Shown here piece after piece: positions 51,892 through 61,821 of a stretch of 64,000 nt of DNA. Source of the stretch: TMP-86 sp044226865 (lineage in GTDB: Bacteria > Pseudomonadota > Gammaproteobacteria > Steroidobacterales > Steroidobacteraceae); the NCBI GenBank assembly GCA_044226865.1, contig JBGAGE010000013.1:99109-163108 (forward strand), given 5' to 3'. Numbering within the stretch: the stretch's first letter is position 1; each line of letters begins with the position of its first letter. The translations under genes and the position numbers were made by a program. The notes beneath the pieces are model-generated. The model did not search any database. It was not told where the DNA came from and saw only the letters and a program-made list of their open reading frames with translations.

Positions 51892-52707
51892 ATGGTTGCG
51901 ACACAGTTAAATTTTCGGCTCGACGGGCGAGTAGCCGTTATCACGGGTGCAAGTTCTGGAATAGGGGCCTCGATCGCGACGGCGCTGGCGAGTGCAGGTG
52001 CGAGCGTCATCGCAGTTGGGCGCGAGCAAACCCGGCTGGCGGAACTGATCCAGAATATTCGTTCGAAGGGTCATACCGCTGAATCTGTCGTTGCGGAGTT
52101 GACTACGCCAGACGGCGTGCACGGAGTGGTCGAGGCGGCCGTCGAAAAATTTGGCCGAATTGACGTGCTGGTGCACTCAGCGGGAGTTTTCTCTCCGGCG
52201 TCATTTGATGCCTCCACGATTGCCGATTTGGACCGGCATTGGAACATCAACGTCCGCGCGCCATTCATGCTGTCTCAAACCGCATTGCCGCATATGAAGT
52301 CTGGCTCCTCCATCATCTTCATAACGTCGACCGTGGCACGGGTGGGATTTGCCAACACCGCCACTTACACCGCTAGCAAGGCGGCGATGGATGGGTTGTT
52401 GCGTGTCATGGCAATCGAGCTTGCACCTCGGGGAATCTGTGTGAACGGGATAGCACCTGGCTGGACGGCGACACCCATGAATGAGGCGTTGCGCGAGGAT
52501 GGCGATGTCGTAGCCGCAGCGATCGCCGCCACCCCGGCGGGGCGGCTGGCCATTCCCGACGACATTGCCCCCAGCGCGGTGTTCCTGGCGTCTGCGGCGT
52601 CTCGCTTCGTGCAAGGCGTGATCCTTGATGTGGGTGGTGGCTATCCAAGCTTGCCGGATGTCATTCGCAGGTCGTCGAACGCTGCACAGCCGGCGGTGAA
52701 GCGGTGA
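51892..52707 (+). CDS. Short-chain dehydrogenase/reductase
   Basis: Classical SDR of 271 residues: TGASSGIG at about 18-25, NVRAPF, catalytic Ser in ITST and YTASK near 163, and the C-terminal SRFVQGVILDVGGGY. It would oxidise an alcohol or reduce a ketone with NAD(P). It is the first gene of the operon running to the MFS gene; its stop overlaps the hyuA GTG start. Confidence 0.88.
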   Translation: MVATQLNFRLDGRVAVITGASSGIGASIATALASAGASVIAVGREQTRLAELIQNIRSKGHTAESVVAELTTPDGVHGVVEAAVEKFGRIDVLVHSAGVFSPASFDASTIADLDRHWNINVRAPFMLSQTALPHMKSGSSIIFITSTVARVGFANTATYTASKAAMDGLLRVMAIELAPRGICVNGIAPGWTATPMNEALREDGDVVAAAIAATPAGRLAIPDDIAPSAVFLASAASRFVQGVILDVGGGYPSLPDVIRRSSNAAQPAVKR

Positions 52708-54821
52708 ACGGTCTTCGGCTGGCTATCGACACCGGCGGGACCTTCACCGATCTGATCGTGGAGGATGAGTCCGGGCAATTGTCCTTCTTTAAGAGCCCCA
52801 CCACGCCGAGCAATCCTGTTCAGGGGGTTGTGGATGTTCTGATGGTAGCCGCGCAAGGCCATGGGCAACCCTTTGCTCAGTTTCTCGGGCGCTGTACGAG
52901 CCTGCTGCACGGCACCACTCGCGCACTGAACGCAGTGCTGAGTGCGAAGACAGCACGTACGGCGTTTTTGACGACTGAGGGTCATCCGGATGTTCTTCTG
53001 TACAGGGAAGGAGGTCGCTCAGACCCGTTCAATTTTTCACGCGAGTTTCCCGCACCGTATGTACCGCGCGCGCTAACTTGGGAAATACCTGAGCGTATCG
53101 GCGCTGCAGGCGAGGTTGTAAAGCCGATCGACGAGGCTCGTGTACGTGTGATCGCGCGGGAGCTGCGTGAAAAGCACGTAGAGGCGATTTCCGTGTGCCT
53201 ATTGTGGTCTCCCCTAAATCCGTCTCACGAACTAAAGGTTAAGGAGCTGTTGGCGACAGAGTTACCGGCGATTCCTGTCACGTTATCTCATCAGCTTACT
53301 CCGATGCTTCGCGAATACCGACGAGCCTCGGCGGCATCGATCGATGCCTCACTCAAGCCCTTGATGAGTGACTACATTGGTCGTTTGGAGGGTTGCTTAC
53401 GTGATGAGGGGTTCTTGGGCAGGCTTCTGATCGTGACCTCCAATGGCGGGGTACTGGATGCTGCGACCGTGGCCGCTGCGCCCATATTGGCGATCAATTC
53501 CGGTCCGTCCATGGCGCCTGTTGCAGGGCTTCATTACGCGCGCTTGCACGCGGATACCTCAACAGCGATCGTCGCCGACACCGGGGGAACGAGCTATGAC
53601 GTCAGTCTCGTTCGAAATGGGCATATCCCGCGAACCCGGGAAACGTGGCTTGGTGATCGCTTCTACGGGCACATGACCGGGTTCCCCTCGGTGGACATCA
53701 AGAGCATCGGTGCCGGTGGGGGCAGTATCGCGTGGGTTGACGACGGCGGATTGCTAAGAATTGGGCCTGAGAGTGCCGGTGCAGATCCGGGCCCAGCGTG
53801 CTACGGCCGCGGCGGAAATCGACCAACTGTGACGGACGCGTGTGTCGTCCTCGGTTACATCGACCCGGACTACTTTCTGGGAGGGAAGATGCCGCTGGAC
53901 GCCGCTGCCGCTCGTCGTGCGGTTGAGAATTCCGTTGGCCGGCGACTGGGGCTCGATGCCGATGCGGCCGCTTTCGCGATTGTGGAACTCGCTACCGAGA
54001 AGATGGTACATGCAATTGAGGATGTTACCGTCAGTCATGGCGTTGATCCGGGCAGTGCCGTCCTTGTGGCAGGTGGCGGAGCCGCAGGACTCAACAGTGT
54101 CAAGATTGCATCACGGCTTGGTATTCGGCGCGTCTTGTTTCCCCACACCGGAGCGGTCTTAAGCGCATCTGGTGCTTTGCTTGCGGACCTTAGCGCAAGC
54201 TTCACGGCGCCGGCGGTAACCTCCAGCGCCAACTTCGCGTTTGCGGAGATAAACAACTGCATTGCCTCCCTCACTGCGCAATGTGAAAAGTTCGCGGCGG
54301 GTCCGGGTGCTGGCGCGGTGTCGACTCGCGTCACCTACAGCGTCGAGGCGCGCTATGAACGGCAGGTGTGGGAATTGGAGATTGAGTTGCCCGTCCAGAA
54401 GTTTCGGGGCGAAACAGACGTGAAGCAGTTGGTGCAGCGATTCCATGAAGAGCATCAGGCGGTGTTCGCGGTGGCCGACCGTGAGTCTGGGATTGAGATG
54501 TTGAGTTGGACAGCGCGTATCAACTGTCGATTGCACGAAGAACGAACCCAAAGCGCGGCGGCGGTGACTCCTAGGACGGGCGCAGCGGAGCATACTCGAG
54601 CCGTGCGATTCGGATCGCCCGAGAGGCTCAAAACGGCGATTCGAAACGTGAAGGATCTTCTCGTGGGAGAGGTTGTCCGAGGCCCTGCAATTATCGAGTC
54701 TGGATTCACCACGGTCGTAATTGAACCGGACTCCAGTGCCGAGCCCATGTTGGGAGGGGGGTTGTTGGTCACGTTGGCCCCGGCTGGAAGTGGCGAACAA
54801 TTCATCGAAGGAGAGCGTTAA
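52704..54821 (+). CDS. hyuA: Hydantoinase/oxoprolinase subunit A
   Basis: The 705-residue ATP-binding subunit of an ATP-dependent cyclic-amide hydrolase (N-methylhydantoinase, 5-oxoprolinase or acetone carboxylase group). An actin-like phosphate loop LAIDTGGTFTDLIV is at residues 6-19, a second ADTGGTSYDVSLV lies near 292, and GAGGGSIAWVD and the C-terminal hydantoinase A region follow. It forms a complex with the B subunit encoded next (overlap at 54821). The substrate ring is not predictable from sequence alone. Confidence 0.92.
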   Translation: MNGLRLAIDTGGTFTDLIVEDESGQLSFFKSPTTPSNPVQGVVDVLMVAAQGHGQPFAQFLGRCTSLLHGTTRALNAVLSAKTARTAFLTTEGHPDVLLYREGGRSDPFNFSREFPAPYVPRALTWEIPERIGAAGEVVKPIDEARVRVIARELREKHVEAISVCLLWSPLNPSHELKVKELLATELPAIPVTLSHQLTPMLREYRRASAASIDASLKPLMSDYIGRLEGCLRDEGFLGRLLIVTSNGGVLDAATVAAAPILAINSGPSMAPVAGLHYARLHADTSTAIVADTGGTSYDVSLVRNGHIPRTRETWLGDRFYGHMTGFPSVDIKSIGAGGGSIAWVDDGGLLRIGPESAGADPGPACYGRGGNRPTVTDACVVLGYIDPDYFLGGKMPLDAAAARRAVENSVGRRLGLDADAAAFAIVELATEKMVHAIEDVTVSHGVDPGSAVLVAGGGAAGLNSVKIASRLGIRRVLFPHTGAVLSASGALLADLSASFTAPAVTSSANFAFAEINNCIASLTAQCEKFAAGPGAGAVSTRVTYSVEARYERQVWELEIELPVQKFRGETDVKQLVQRFHEEHQAVFAVADRESGIEMLSWTARINCRLHEERTQSAAAVTPRTGAAEHTRAVRFGSPERLKTAIRNVKDLLVGEVVRGPAIIESGFTTVVIEPDSSAEPMLGGGLLVTLAPAGSGEQFIEGER

Positions 54822-56605
54822 TGGGCGCTGTGGACTCCGGAGCTTCTCGCGATGGGGGGAAGCTGGCGGTCATGCATGCGAGGCTGGAAGCCATCGTTCG
54901 GAAGATGACGAACACGCTGTTTCGTACAGCGCGATCGGGGGTTATCAACGCGGGGCGCGACTTCTCCTGTTGTTTGGTGACCGCCGACAACGAGTTGCTG
55001 GTGACGGCTGAAAGCCTGCCCATACATGTCATGAGCGGGCCGGATTTGATGGCAAAGATCATGCGGGAGCTGCAACCGGCCATTCGGCCGGGCGACGCAT
55101 ATCTCAATAACTCCCCCTATCATGGGAACTCGCATGCAGGAGATCACACACTGCTTGTGCCGGTTATCGATCGGAACGGTGTGTACAGATACACCGTGGT
55201 GGTGAAGGCGCATGTGGCCGATTGCGGGAATTCGGTGCCAAGCACCTTGTATGCAAATGCAACGGATGTTTATCAAGAGGGGGCGCTGATTTTCCCGTCG
55301 GTCCAGGTGCAAAGGGACTATCAGGACTGCGCAGACATCGTTCGGATGTGCTTAATGCGAATTCGAGCGCCAAGGCAGTGGTTTGGGGATCACCTTGCGC
55401 TCATTGGGGCAGCGCGTGTTGGAGAGCGGGAACTGCTTGCGCTCGGAGAGGAAATTGGGTGGGACAGTCTAATAGAGCACGAAAAGCGCTGGTTCGACTA
55501 CAGCGAACAGCGTATGTGCGCGGCCATTCGAAAGCTGCCAATGGCGCGGGTTTTTGCGCAGAATTCCCATGACCCGATGGCTGGGATGCACGAAGGCATT
55601 CCCTTGAAAGTAGCCATTGAGGCAGATCCGGACAAGGCGTTACTGACGGTTGATTTGCGTGATAACCCAGACTGTGTGGCCGCCGGCATCAATCTGACTG
55701 AATCGACCGCCACGACGGCGGCAATGGTCGGTATTTTCAATAGTCTGGGCGCAGGGATTCCAGCGAACGCGGGCAGCTTTCGGCGAATTCGTGTTCGATT
55801 GCGTGAAAATTGCGTTGCCGGAGTTCCACGCCACCCGGCCAGCTGCTCGACCGCAACCACGGGCGTTGCAGACAGGGTGACCAACGCTGTGCAACGCGCA
55901 ATGGCGGATTTGGGCGATGGAATCGGTATGGCCGAGTGCGGGCTGGGAATCCCGGCTACTGCCGCCTTCATTTCGGGTGTCGACCGACGAAGAAGTTCCG
56001 CGACCTACGTCAATATGCTGACGCTCGGACAAACCTGCGGCGCTGGTACGCCCTGGTCGGATGGTTGGCTGACGATTGCCCACGTTGGTAATGGCGGCCA
56101 GGTTATGCGTGACAGCACCGAAATCGACGAGCTGATGTACCCGATCCGGATATGGGTGGACAGGGTGGTTGGCGATAGCGAAGGCGCAGGTCGGCGACGC
56201 GGGGCGCCTTCTGGCGAGGTCGAATGGGGGCCCGTCGACACTGCGATGGAGGGAATGTGGTCCAGTGACGGCAACACGTTTCCTGCACTGGGCGCTCGTG
56301 GCGGTGGCGCCGGGGCGCGGGCTAGGCAGTTTAAGAGAAATCGAGACGGTTCGTTGACGCCACTGGATGCATTTGGCGGCGTGCGACTTGAGCCAGGCGA
56401 ATCAGTGGTGGCGTTCTCCTGCGGCGGTGGCGGATACGGTTCACCGTTCGAGCGCGAGGCGGATCGTGTCGCACACGATGTAGCTGAAAAATTGGTATCC
56501 CCCCACAGGGCGGCCACTGTTTATGGGGTCGTTGTAGACGCCGCCGGCACGCTTGATCCGGCGGCGACGGAGGTGCTGAGGGCATCTGGGCGAACGCAAC
56601 CGTGA
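54821..56605 (+). CDS. hyuB: Hydantoinase/oxoprolinase subunit B
   Basis: The 594-residue partner of HyuA with the hydantoinase B pattern: LEAIVRKMTNTLFRTARSG, DFSCCLVTADNELLV, LNNSPYHGNSHAGDHTLLVP, later MAECGLGIPATAAFISG and SCGGGGYGSPFERE near the C-terminus. Length matches the family. It is coupled to hyuA and to the FAD oxidase gene. Confidence 0.92.
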   Translation: MGAVDSGASRDGGKLAVMHARLEAIVRKMTNTLFRTARSGVINAGRDFSCCLVTADNELLVTAESLPIHVMSGPDLMAKIMRELQPAIRPGDAYLNNSPYHGNSHAGDHTLLVPVIDRNGVYRYTVVVKAHVADCGNSVPSTLYANATDVYQEGALIFPSVQVQRDYQDCADIVRMCLMRIRAPRQWFGDHLALIGAARVGERELLALGEEIGWDSLIEHEKRWFDYSEQRMCAAIRKLPMARVFAQNSHDPMAGMHEGIPLKVAIEADPDKALLTVDLRDNPDCVAAGINLTESTATTAAMVGIFNSLGAGIPANAGSFRRIRVRLRENCVAGVPRHPASCSTATTGVADRVTNAVQRAMADLGDGIGMAECGLGIPATAAFISGVDRRRSSATYVNMLTLGQTCGAGTPWSDGWLTIAHVGNGGQVMRDSTEIDELMYPIRIWVDRVVGDSEGAGRRRGAPSGEVEWGPVDTAMEGMWSSDGNTFPALGARGGGAGARARQFKRNRDGSLTPLDAFGGVRLEPGESVVAFSCGGGGYGSPFEREADRVAHDVAEKLVSPHRAATVYGVVVDAAGTLDPAATEVLRASGRTQP

Positions 56606-57990
56606 CAGGCCGCCCACAATCGCTGTGGTTGAAGGAAGCGCTTGTCGACATAGGTTCTCCGGGCGAGGAGTTGGTAGGCACGTGTCAAGCTGATGTTGCG
56701 ATCGTCGGTGGGGGGTATGTCGGGCTATGGACCGCCATGGAACTCAAGCGCCTGCAGCCCACGATTCGCGTCGTCATTCTTGAGCAGGACGTATGCGGCA
56801 GCGGCGCGTCGGGGCGCAATGGTGGATACGCTTTGTCTTGGTGGCCCAAGGCCCCATCGCTGTGCAAACAGTGGGGGCGGGAAATGGCCCGTACGATGGT
56901 GCGGCTTTCCGAACAGGCGATCGACGAAATCGAGTTGTTTTGCCGCGCAGAAATGATTGATGCAGAGTTCAGGCGTTGCGGTTGGGTTTGGGGCGCGGAG
57001 TCGGAAATGTACTGCGGCGGCTGGAATCCGGCGATCGAAACCTGCCGCGATCTGGGTGTGGGTGACTTCGAGATACTGGACCGCGCTGCTGTCGCGATGC
57101 GCAGCGGTACGACTGCTTTTCATGCGGGCATGTTTGATAGAACGGCGGCGCTACTGCAACCGGCAAAGTTGGTGCGCGGAATGCGTGAAGTGGCGCTTAG
57201 ACTGGGCGTGCGCATCTTTGAGCATACGTCGGTGAACCGCTTCACTCGCACGTGTCCGGTGGAACTCAAGTGTACCCATGGCAGTGTGATTGCGAAGGTT
57301 GCGGTGCTGGCAACCAATGCATGGGCGGCATCGGTTCCCGAGCTGGCCAGATCCATCGCCGTTGTCACCAGTGACATGATTGCAAGCAAGCCGATTCCCG
57401 ATCGTCTCAAGGAGATCGGTTGGAGCGATGGTGCGGGCGTCAATGGATCGCAGACCATGGTGGACTATGTTCGAACGACGGTGAGCGGCCGTGTTTTGGC
57501 CGGAAAAGGGGGGCTCGCTTCGGCGTTGGGCGGGAGAATTCACAACGGCATCTTCCACAGTGATCGACGCGCCGCAACCGTTCAAAGCAGTTTTCGCCGC
57601 CTTTATCCTGGCTTCGCTGACTTGAGCATTGACACGTCATGGGCGGGTCCTGTCGATCGCACCTTTGATGGGATGCCGATGTTAGGAGGCCTTCGGGGTC
57701 ACGAGAACATATTGTTCGGGATTGGGTGGAGTGGGAACGGACTGGGTCCGAGCAAGATCGGTGGGCGAATACTGGCGCGCTTGGCGCTAGGGATAAGAGA
57801 CGAATTGACCTCTCTACCGATTGTGGGGCCGCCGCGCCGCGATATGCCGATGGAACCGATTCGCTTTTGGGGCGCGCAGGTGATCCGGTCGGCGGTGCGC
57901 CGAAAAGATCTGGCGGAGTCTAGTGATAGACACCCTGGGCCGATCGTTCGTGCGCTGGCATCCCTTGCTCCTCGAGGGGTTGAAGATTGA
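56602..57990 (+). CDS. FAD-dependent amine oxidase-type oxidoreductase (DAO family, PuuB-like)
   Basis: The 462-residue DAO-superfamily enzyme starts at a GTG overlapping the hyuB stop. The dinucleotide-binding motif is ADVAIVGGGYVGLWTAMEL (31-49), followed by GSGASGRNGGYALSWWPK, which is typical of gamma-glutamylputrescine or sarcosine oxidase-like enzymes. The C-terminal FAD segment is ILFGIGWSGNGLGPSKIGG. It probably oxidises a secondary or primary amine released by the hydrolases, giving an imine, which fits the RidA gene nearby. No signal peptide. Confidence 0.85.
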   Translation: MTGRPQSLWLKEALVDIGSPGEELVGTCQADVAIVGGGYVGLWTAMELKRLQPTIRVVILEQDVCGSGASGRNGGYALSWWPKAPSLCKQWGREMARTMVRLSEQAIDEIELFCRAEMIDAEFRRCGWVWGAESEMYCGGWNPAIETCRDLGVGDFEILDRAAVAMRSGTTAFHAGMFDRTAALLQPAKLVRGMREVALRLGVRIFEHTSVNRFTRTCPVELKCTHGSVIAKVAVLATNAWAASVPELARSIAVVTSDMIASKPIPDRLKEIGWSDGAGVNGSQTMVDYVRTTVSGRVLAGKGGLASALGGRIHNGIFHSDRRAATVQSSFRRLYPGFADLSIDTSWAGPVDRTFDGMPMLGGLRGHENILFGIGWSGNGLGPSKIGGRILARLALGIRDELTSLPIVGPPRRDMPMEPIRFWGAQVIRSAVRRKDLAESSDRHPGPIVRALASLAPRGVED

Positions 57991-58003
57991 ACTGCCTTGG
58001 AGA

Positions 58004-59416
58004 ATGAAGTTGCAATCACTATCAGCTTCGCAATTGCTGACTGGATACGCGCGGCGTGAGTTTTCCCCGGTCGAGGTGATAAGGGATTGCGCCGCCAGGA
58101 TCGAGGGCATAAATCCGTCGATCAATGCGTTCACGTCGATGTCGTTTGACTCGGCAGAGAATGAAGCGCGAGCAAGCGAGCGGCGAATAGCGCTCGGCAA
58201 CATGCGCCCGTTGGAGGGCGTGCCGGTTGCAATCAAGGACCTAATTGATACCGCCTGTCTGCGAACCACCTACGGATCCGCGATATTCGCGGATCATATT
58301 CCACAGGCCGATGCCGAAGTTGTCAGATTGCTGAGGCAGGCGGGTGCGATCGTGGTCGGTAAAACGGCGACGCACGAGTTCGCCTGGGGATTTACCACTG
58401 ATAATCCTCATTGGGGGGTAACCCGAAATCCTTGGGACCTATCGCGGATTCCAGGTGGATCTAGCGGGGGAAGCGCTGCGGCGGTTGCAGCAGAATTGGT
58501 GCCGGTTGCCATTGGTACCGACACGGGTGGCTCGATCAGAGTCCCGTCCTCTTTTTGCGGTGTGGCAGGATTGAAGCCTAGCTTTGGTTTCATCAGCACC
58601 CAGGGTGTATTTCCCCTGGCACCTTCTCTGGACCATGTCGGGCCCATCTGCCGAGACCCGGCCGACCTGTCGCTCGTAATACGGGTCTTACTAGACGCTC
58701 CGATGAAGCCTGATGCACGGGTACCGTTCGCTGGTACGACGCCTCCAGCAGAGTTGGTGGGAGTTAGATTTGCCGTCGAGAAACCGTCGAGCTGTTTTCC
58801 TCCCGATCCGGGCGTCCAAAGCGTGTGGACCGCGGCAATCCAGGCGCTACGGGCAGCGGGTGCCATCGTTGTGGAGGAGACCATTGCCGGTGAGTTAGAT
58901 GTACCCGCGATATTCGCCAGTATTCAACTGGCGGAGGCGTTACACACCCATCGGCGTTTGCATATCTATCCGGATCATGCAGGAGCCTATGGGGACGATG
59001 TTCTGATGCGATTGAGAAAAGCGGAGCGCGTGACGTTGACGAATTACCTTGATGCATGCATCGAGCGCCAACACCTGCAGCAATCGTTTGAGAAACTATT
59101 GGGTAAGGTTGACGCTGTTGTTTCGCTGTGTGCGGCGACGAGCGCACCGGCAATCGAGTCGTTAAGAGGAAGCCAGCCAACGACAGACTTGCGTAGTACG
59201 TTGTTGGGATACACCGCACCACAGAATCTGACCGGGCTCCCAGCCTGCGCGGTCCGCGCGGGATTTGACAACAATGATATGCCAGTGGGAATTCAGTTCA
59301 CCGCAGCTCGAGGGGCCGAGCAGCGGGTGCTCGAATTGGCGGAAGCGTTCTGCCGGATACTGCCGGACGTTCAGGCGCGTCGGCCTGACTTGCTGAGTGG
59401 AGCGACTCCACTATGA
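58004..59416 (+). CDS. Amidase signature family amidase
   Basis: The 471-residue amidase has the full Ser-cisSer-Lys triad: Lys 78 in VAIKDLID, the GGSSGGSAAA segment at 151-160, and nucleophile Ser 177 in GTDTGGSIRVP. ATG 58004 with GGAG just upstream is preferred to longer starts that would overlap the FAD oxidase gene by 68 bp. It hydrolyses an amide, perhaps the ring-opened product of HyuAB. Overlaps ridA by ATGA. Confidence 0.9.
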   Translation: MKLQSLSASQLLTGYARREFSPVEVIRDCAARIEGINPSINAFTSMSFDSAENEARASERRIALGNMRPLEGVPVAIKDLIDTACLRTTYGSAIFADHIPQADAEVVRLLRQAGAIVVGKTATHEFAWGFTTDNPHWGVTRNPWDLSRIPGGSSGGSAAAVAAELVPVAIGTDTGGSIRVPSSFCGVAGLKPSFGFISTQGVFPLAPSLDHVGPICRDPADLSLVIRVLLDAPMKPDARVPFAGTTPPAELVGVRFAVEKPSSCFPPDPGVQSVWTAAIQALRAAGAIVVEETIAGELDVPAIFASIQLAEALHTHRRLHIYPDHAGAYGDDVLMRLRKAERVTLTNYLDACIERQHLQQSFEKLLGKVDAVVSLCAATSAPAIESLRGSQPTTDLRSTLLGYTAPQNLTGLPACAVRAGFDNNDMPVGIQFTAARGAEQRVLELAEAFCRILPDVQARRPDLLSGATPL

Positions 59417-59865
59417 AGTCGATGGCTTACCCTTCTGGTAGTCGATTTCCAAATGCATGGAAGGTCGGCGATCTTCTGTTTACCAGTGGGCAAGTGGCCT
59501 TGGGGAGCGACGGTAAGATCGTGGGGCCGGGTGATATAGAACTGCAGACGAAATGTGCGTTCGAGAATTTGTGCAAGGTGTTGCGCGATGCTGGATGCGG
59601 CACCAGGAATTTGATCAAGCTGAACACCTACCTTGTTTTTGAGGGTCGAGAAGAGGATTTCGAAGCCTACTGGGGCAGGATGAGTTCAGCGCGGGAGGCT
59701 TTTCTTGTTGGCTCAAATCCCGCTGCAACAGCGGTCCGAGTGGCTGGATTCTTCAAACCGGGTTTGCTTATTGAGATTGACGGCATCGCGCTACTTCCTA
59801 CAGGCATTGGTGTATCTGCGCCGGGAGAATCGATTGGAGCTGATCAGTCGGGACGGGAGGGCTGA
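59413..59865 (+). CDS. RidA-family imine deaminase
   Basis: 150 residues with the RidA/YjgF fold pattern: WKVGDLLFTSGQVAL, ELQTKCAFENLCKVL, and FFKPGLLIEIDGIAL near the end. RidA hydrolyses reactive enamine or imine intermediates. In an operon with an FAD amine oxidase this suggests removal of the imine product. Overlaps both neighbouring genes. Confidence 0.85.
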   Translation: MKSMAYPSGSRFPNAWKVGDLLFTSGQVALGSDGKIVGPGDIELQTKCAFENLCKVLRDAGCGTRNLIKLNTYLVFEGREEDFEAYWGRMSSAREAFLVGSNPAATAVRVAGFFKPGLLIEIDGIALLPTGIGVSAPGESIGADQSGREG

Positions 59866-60572
59866 TGATGACTCCATTGCATTTCGATCACCTGAGCATA
59901 CCGACCAATGAGCATCGAGCAGGTGAAGTGCGAGACAGGGAACTTGGTGGCTTCATCGGCGGTGACCTGGGAAGCCCGTATCGAGTGCGATGGTGCCGTT
60001 ACGCCGATGATTCTCCATTACCCAAGATTATCCGCTCCATTCCCCATGTGGCGTTTGTCGTCGCGGATCTAGAGAAGTGGTTGGCTGAGTTCCCCATCCT
60101 CGTTGAGCCACTCGCGCGCGATGACGGCGTCAGGAGTGCGTTTGTCGCGGATAACGGGATACCAATTCGACTGATGGAATCTCGTGATGCTGAATTCGGG
60201 GATACGCTGGTCAATGGAGAACCGGGTGCCCTTCGATATAATTCCTGCTGGATGCCTACCTCAATCCCCAGGGGTGATGGGAAGGAGGTACATCTTGCTG
60301 ACCTGAAGATGTATGTCGTGCCGCATTTCGACAGCCCATTCCGAGTGGGGTGGGTGCGATATCAGGTAGACGCGCCCTATCCAGTCATCGTATCGCGTAT
60401 CCCGCATCTCGCTTTTGAGGTGGACGATATGGCGATCGCGACGCGGGGAAGGCGGCTGATCATTCAACCCAACAGTCCTACCCCCGGGCTGGTGGTTGCC
60501 TTCATCGAGGATGATGGCGCTCCAATTGAGTTCCTACAGGTTGACAGAAGGATCCTCCCGAATGGCGTCTAA
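59865..60572 (+). CDS. Two-domain VOC-like protein, second member of the family
   Basis: 235 residues with two units like those at 51 kb. Unit 1: LHFDHLSIPT, YRVRWCRYADDSPLPKII, IPHVAFVVA, IRLMES. Unit 2: YNSCWMPTS, FRVGWVRYQVDAPYPVIV, IPHLAFEVD, IEFLQVD. Unit 2 has lost the first His. It is within the hydantoinase operon, overlapping ridA and the MFS gene, so a role on the pathway substrate or an intermediate is likely. Confidence 0.65.
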   Translation: MMTPLHFDHLSIPTNEHRAGEVRDRELGGFIGGDLGSPYRVRWCRYADDSPLPKIIRSIPHVAFVVADLEKWLAEFPILVEPLARDDGVRSAFVADNGIPIRLMESRDAEFGDTLVNGEPGALRYNSCWMPTSIPRGDGKEVHLADLKMYVVPHFDSPFRVGWVRYQVDAPYPVIVSRIPHLAFEVDDMAIATRGRRLIIQPNSPTPGLVVAFIEDDGAPIEFLQVDRRILPNGV

Positions 60573-61797
60573 CTTGACGGAACCGCTCGAATCAACAATG
60601 CAAGATCACACTGCAAAACGATACTTTACCCTCGTGCTGTTGATAATGACCTCAACTCTAAGCACGCTATCGGACAACCTTTTCCTTCCGAGTCTGCCCC
60701 ACCTTCCAGAGTACTTTCACACCACACGGGAGATGGTTAAGTACACCGTCAGCCTCTCAATGTTGGCCTACGGGAGTGGACTGTTGTTCTTTGGGCCGTT
60801 ATCCGAACGATTTGGCCGAAAGCCCGTGCTAGTTACCGCGATGGCGATATTTACTACGGTGAGTTTCGGTTGCACGGTTGCCACATCGATTGGACAGTTG
60901 ATTGCAGCGCGGGTACTGCAGGGAGTTGCCTCCGGCGCGGAGGGCGTCCTGGTGATGTCGATCCTGGTTGACCTATTCGACACAAGGGGGCAGGTGCGCG
61001 CGAATTCACTGTACCGTGCCGCGTGCGCAGTGCCGCCCATTTTTGCACCGATCCTGGGAAGCTATGTGTATTTACACTATGGCTGGCAGGCCAATTTCTA
61101 TCTCCTTGCGTCGATTGCGCTGGTTGTGACCGTGTGTCTTCAGGTCTTTCTGCGGGAATCGCGGTCGGATCAAAAGCCACGCGAATCGTTCAAGGCCGTA
61201 CTATTGAATTACGGGCGATTGGCTGGCGAGCGGTCCTTCCTTTGCCTGGCGGTGATCATGGGGGCGGGCATTGGTTTTCTGGTGATCTTCCACATGACCA
61301 CCCCATTCGTACTTTTCGAGGTTCTGCACCAGAAGACGCAGGTATTTGGGTACTTTCAAGCATGCATGATGCTGACGCTCATTTCCAGCTACGGCGTGAC
61401 GGGGTATTTGGTGCGGCGGATGCCGATCACACGCGTGATTGTGGGTGCATTGCTGGTTGCGCTCGTCGGCAATCTCTTGCTCATTGTTGCCGTCTCCCAG
61501 AGCGAGTTGACACTGCTGAGCTTCGGCATTCCCGTCATGGTGATTGCGTTCGGGAGCGCTCCATTGCTTCCGGCGGTACCGGCGCTGGTCATGAAGGCCA
61601 CCGAGGTGCCGACTGGGCAGGCGGCCGCAATGCTGTTGACCATCACCTCGATCTTGGCATCCATGACCGCTGTGATCGAAGGAAGAATCAGCGACGGGTC
61701 AGTCTGGTCATACGTAATCGTGCTGATGGCCTGGCCGATTCTGGCGTTGGTGGCCTACTGGGTGGGCGTGCGGGGCCGCGTATTCGCCAAGGCTTAA
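60562..61797 (+). CDS. MFS transporter, Bcr/CflA-like
   Basis: 411 residues with 12 predicted membrane helices and the MFS signature GPLSERFGRKPVLV between helices 2 and 3. The DNLFLPSLPHL start resembles Bcr/CflA drug or sulfonamide exporters. ATG 60562 overlaps the previous gene; ATG 60598 is an alternative. In this operon it could take up the substrate across the inner membrane or export an intermediate. Confidence 0.85.
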   Translation: MASNLTEPLESTMQDHTAKRYFTLVLLIMTSTLSTLSDNLFLPSLPHLPEYFHTTREMVKYTVSLSMLAYGSGLLFFGPLSERFGRKPVLVTAMAIFTTVSFGCTVATSIGQLIAARVLQGVASGAEGVLVMSILVDLFDTRGQVRANSLYRAACAVPPIFAPILGSYVYLHYGWQANFYLLASIALVVTVCLQVFLRESRSDQKPRESFKAVLLNYGRLAGERSFLCLAVIMGAGIGFLVIFHMTTPFVLFEVLHQKTQVFGYFQACMMLTLISSYGVTGYLVRRMPITRVIVGALLVALVGNLLLIVAVSQSELTLLSFGIPVMVIAFGSAPLLPAVPALVMKATEVPTGQAAAMLLTITSILASMTAVIEGRISDGSVWSYVIVLMAWPILALVAYWVGVRGRVFAKA

Positions 61798-61821
61798 TAA
61801 AAAGATACGACTGACCCAATC

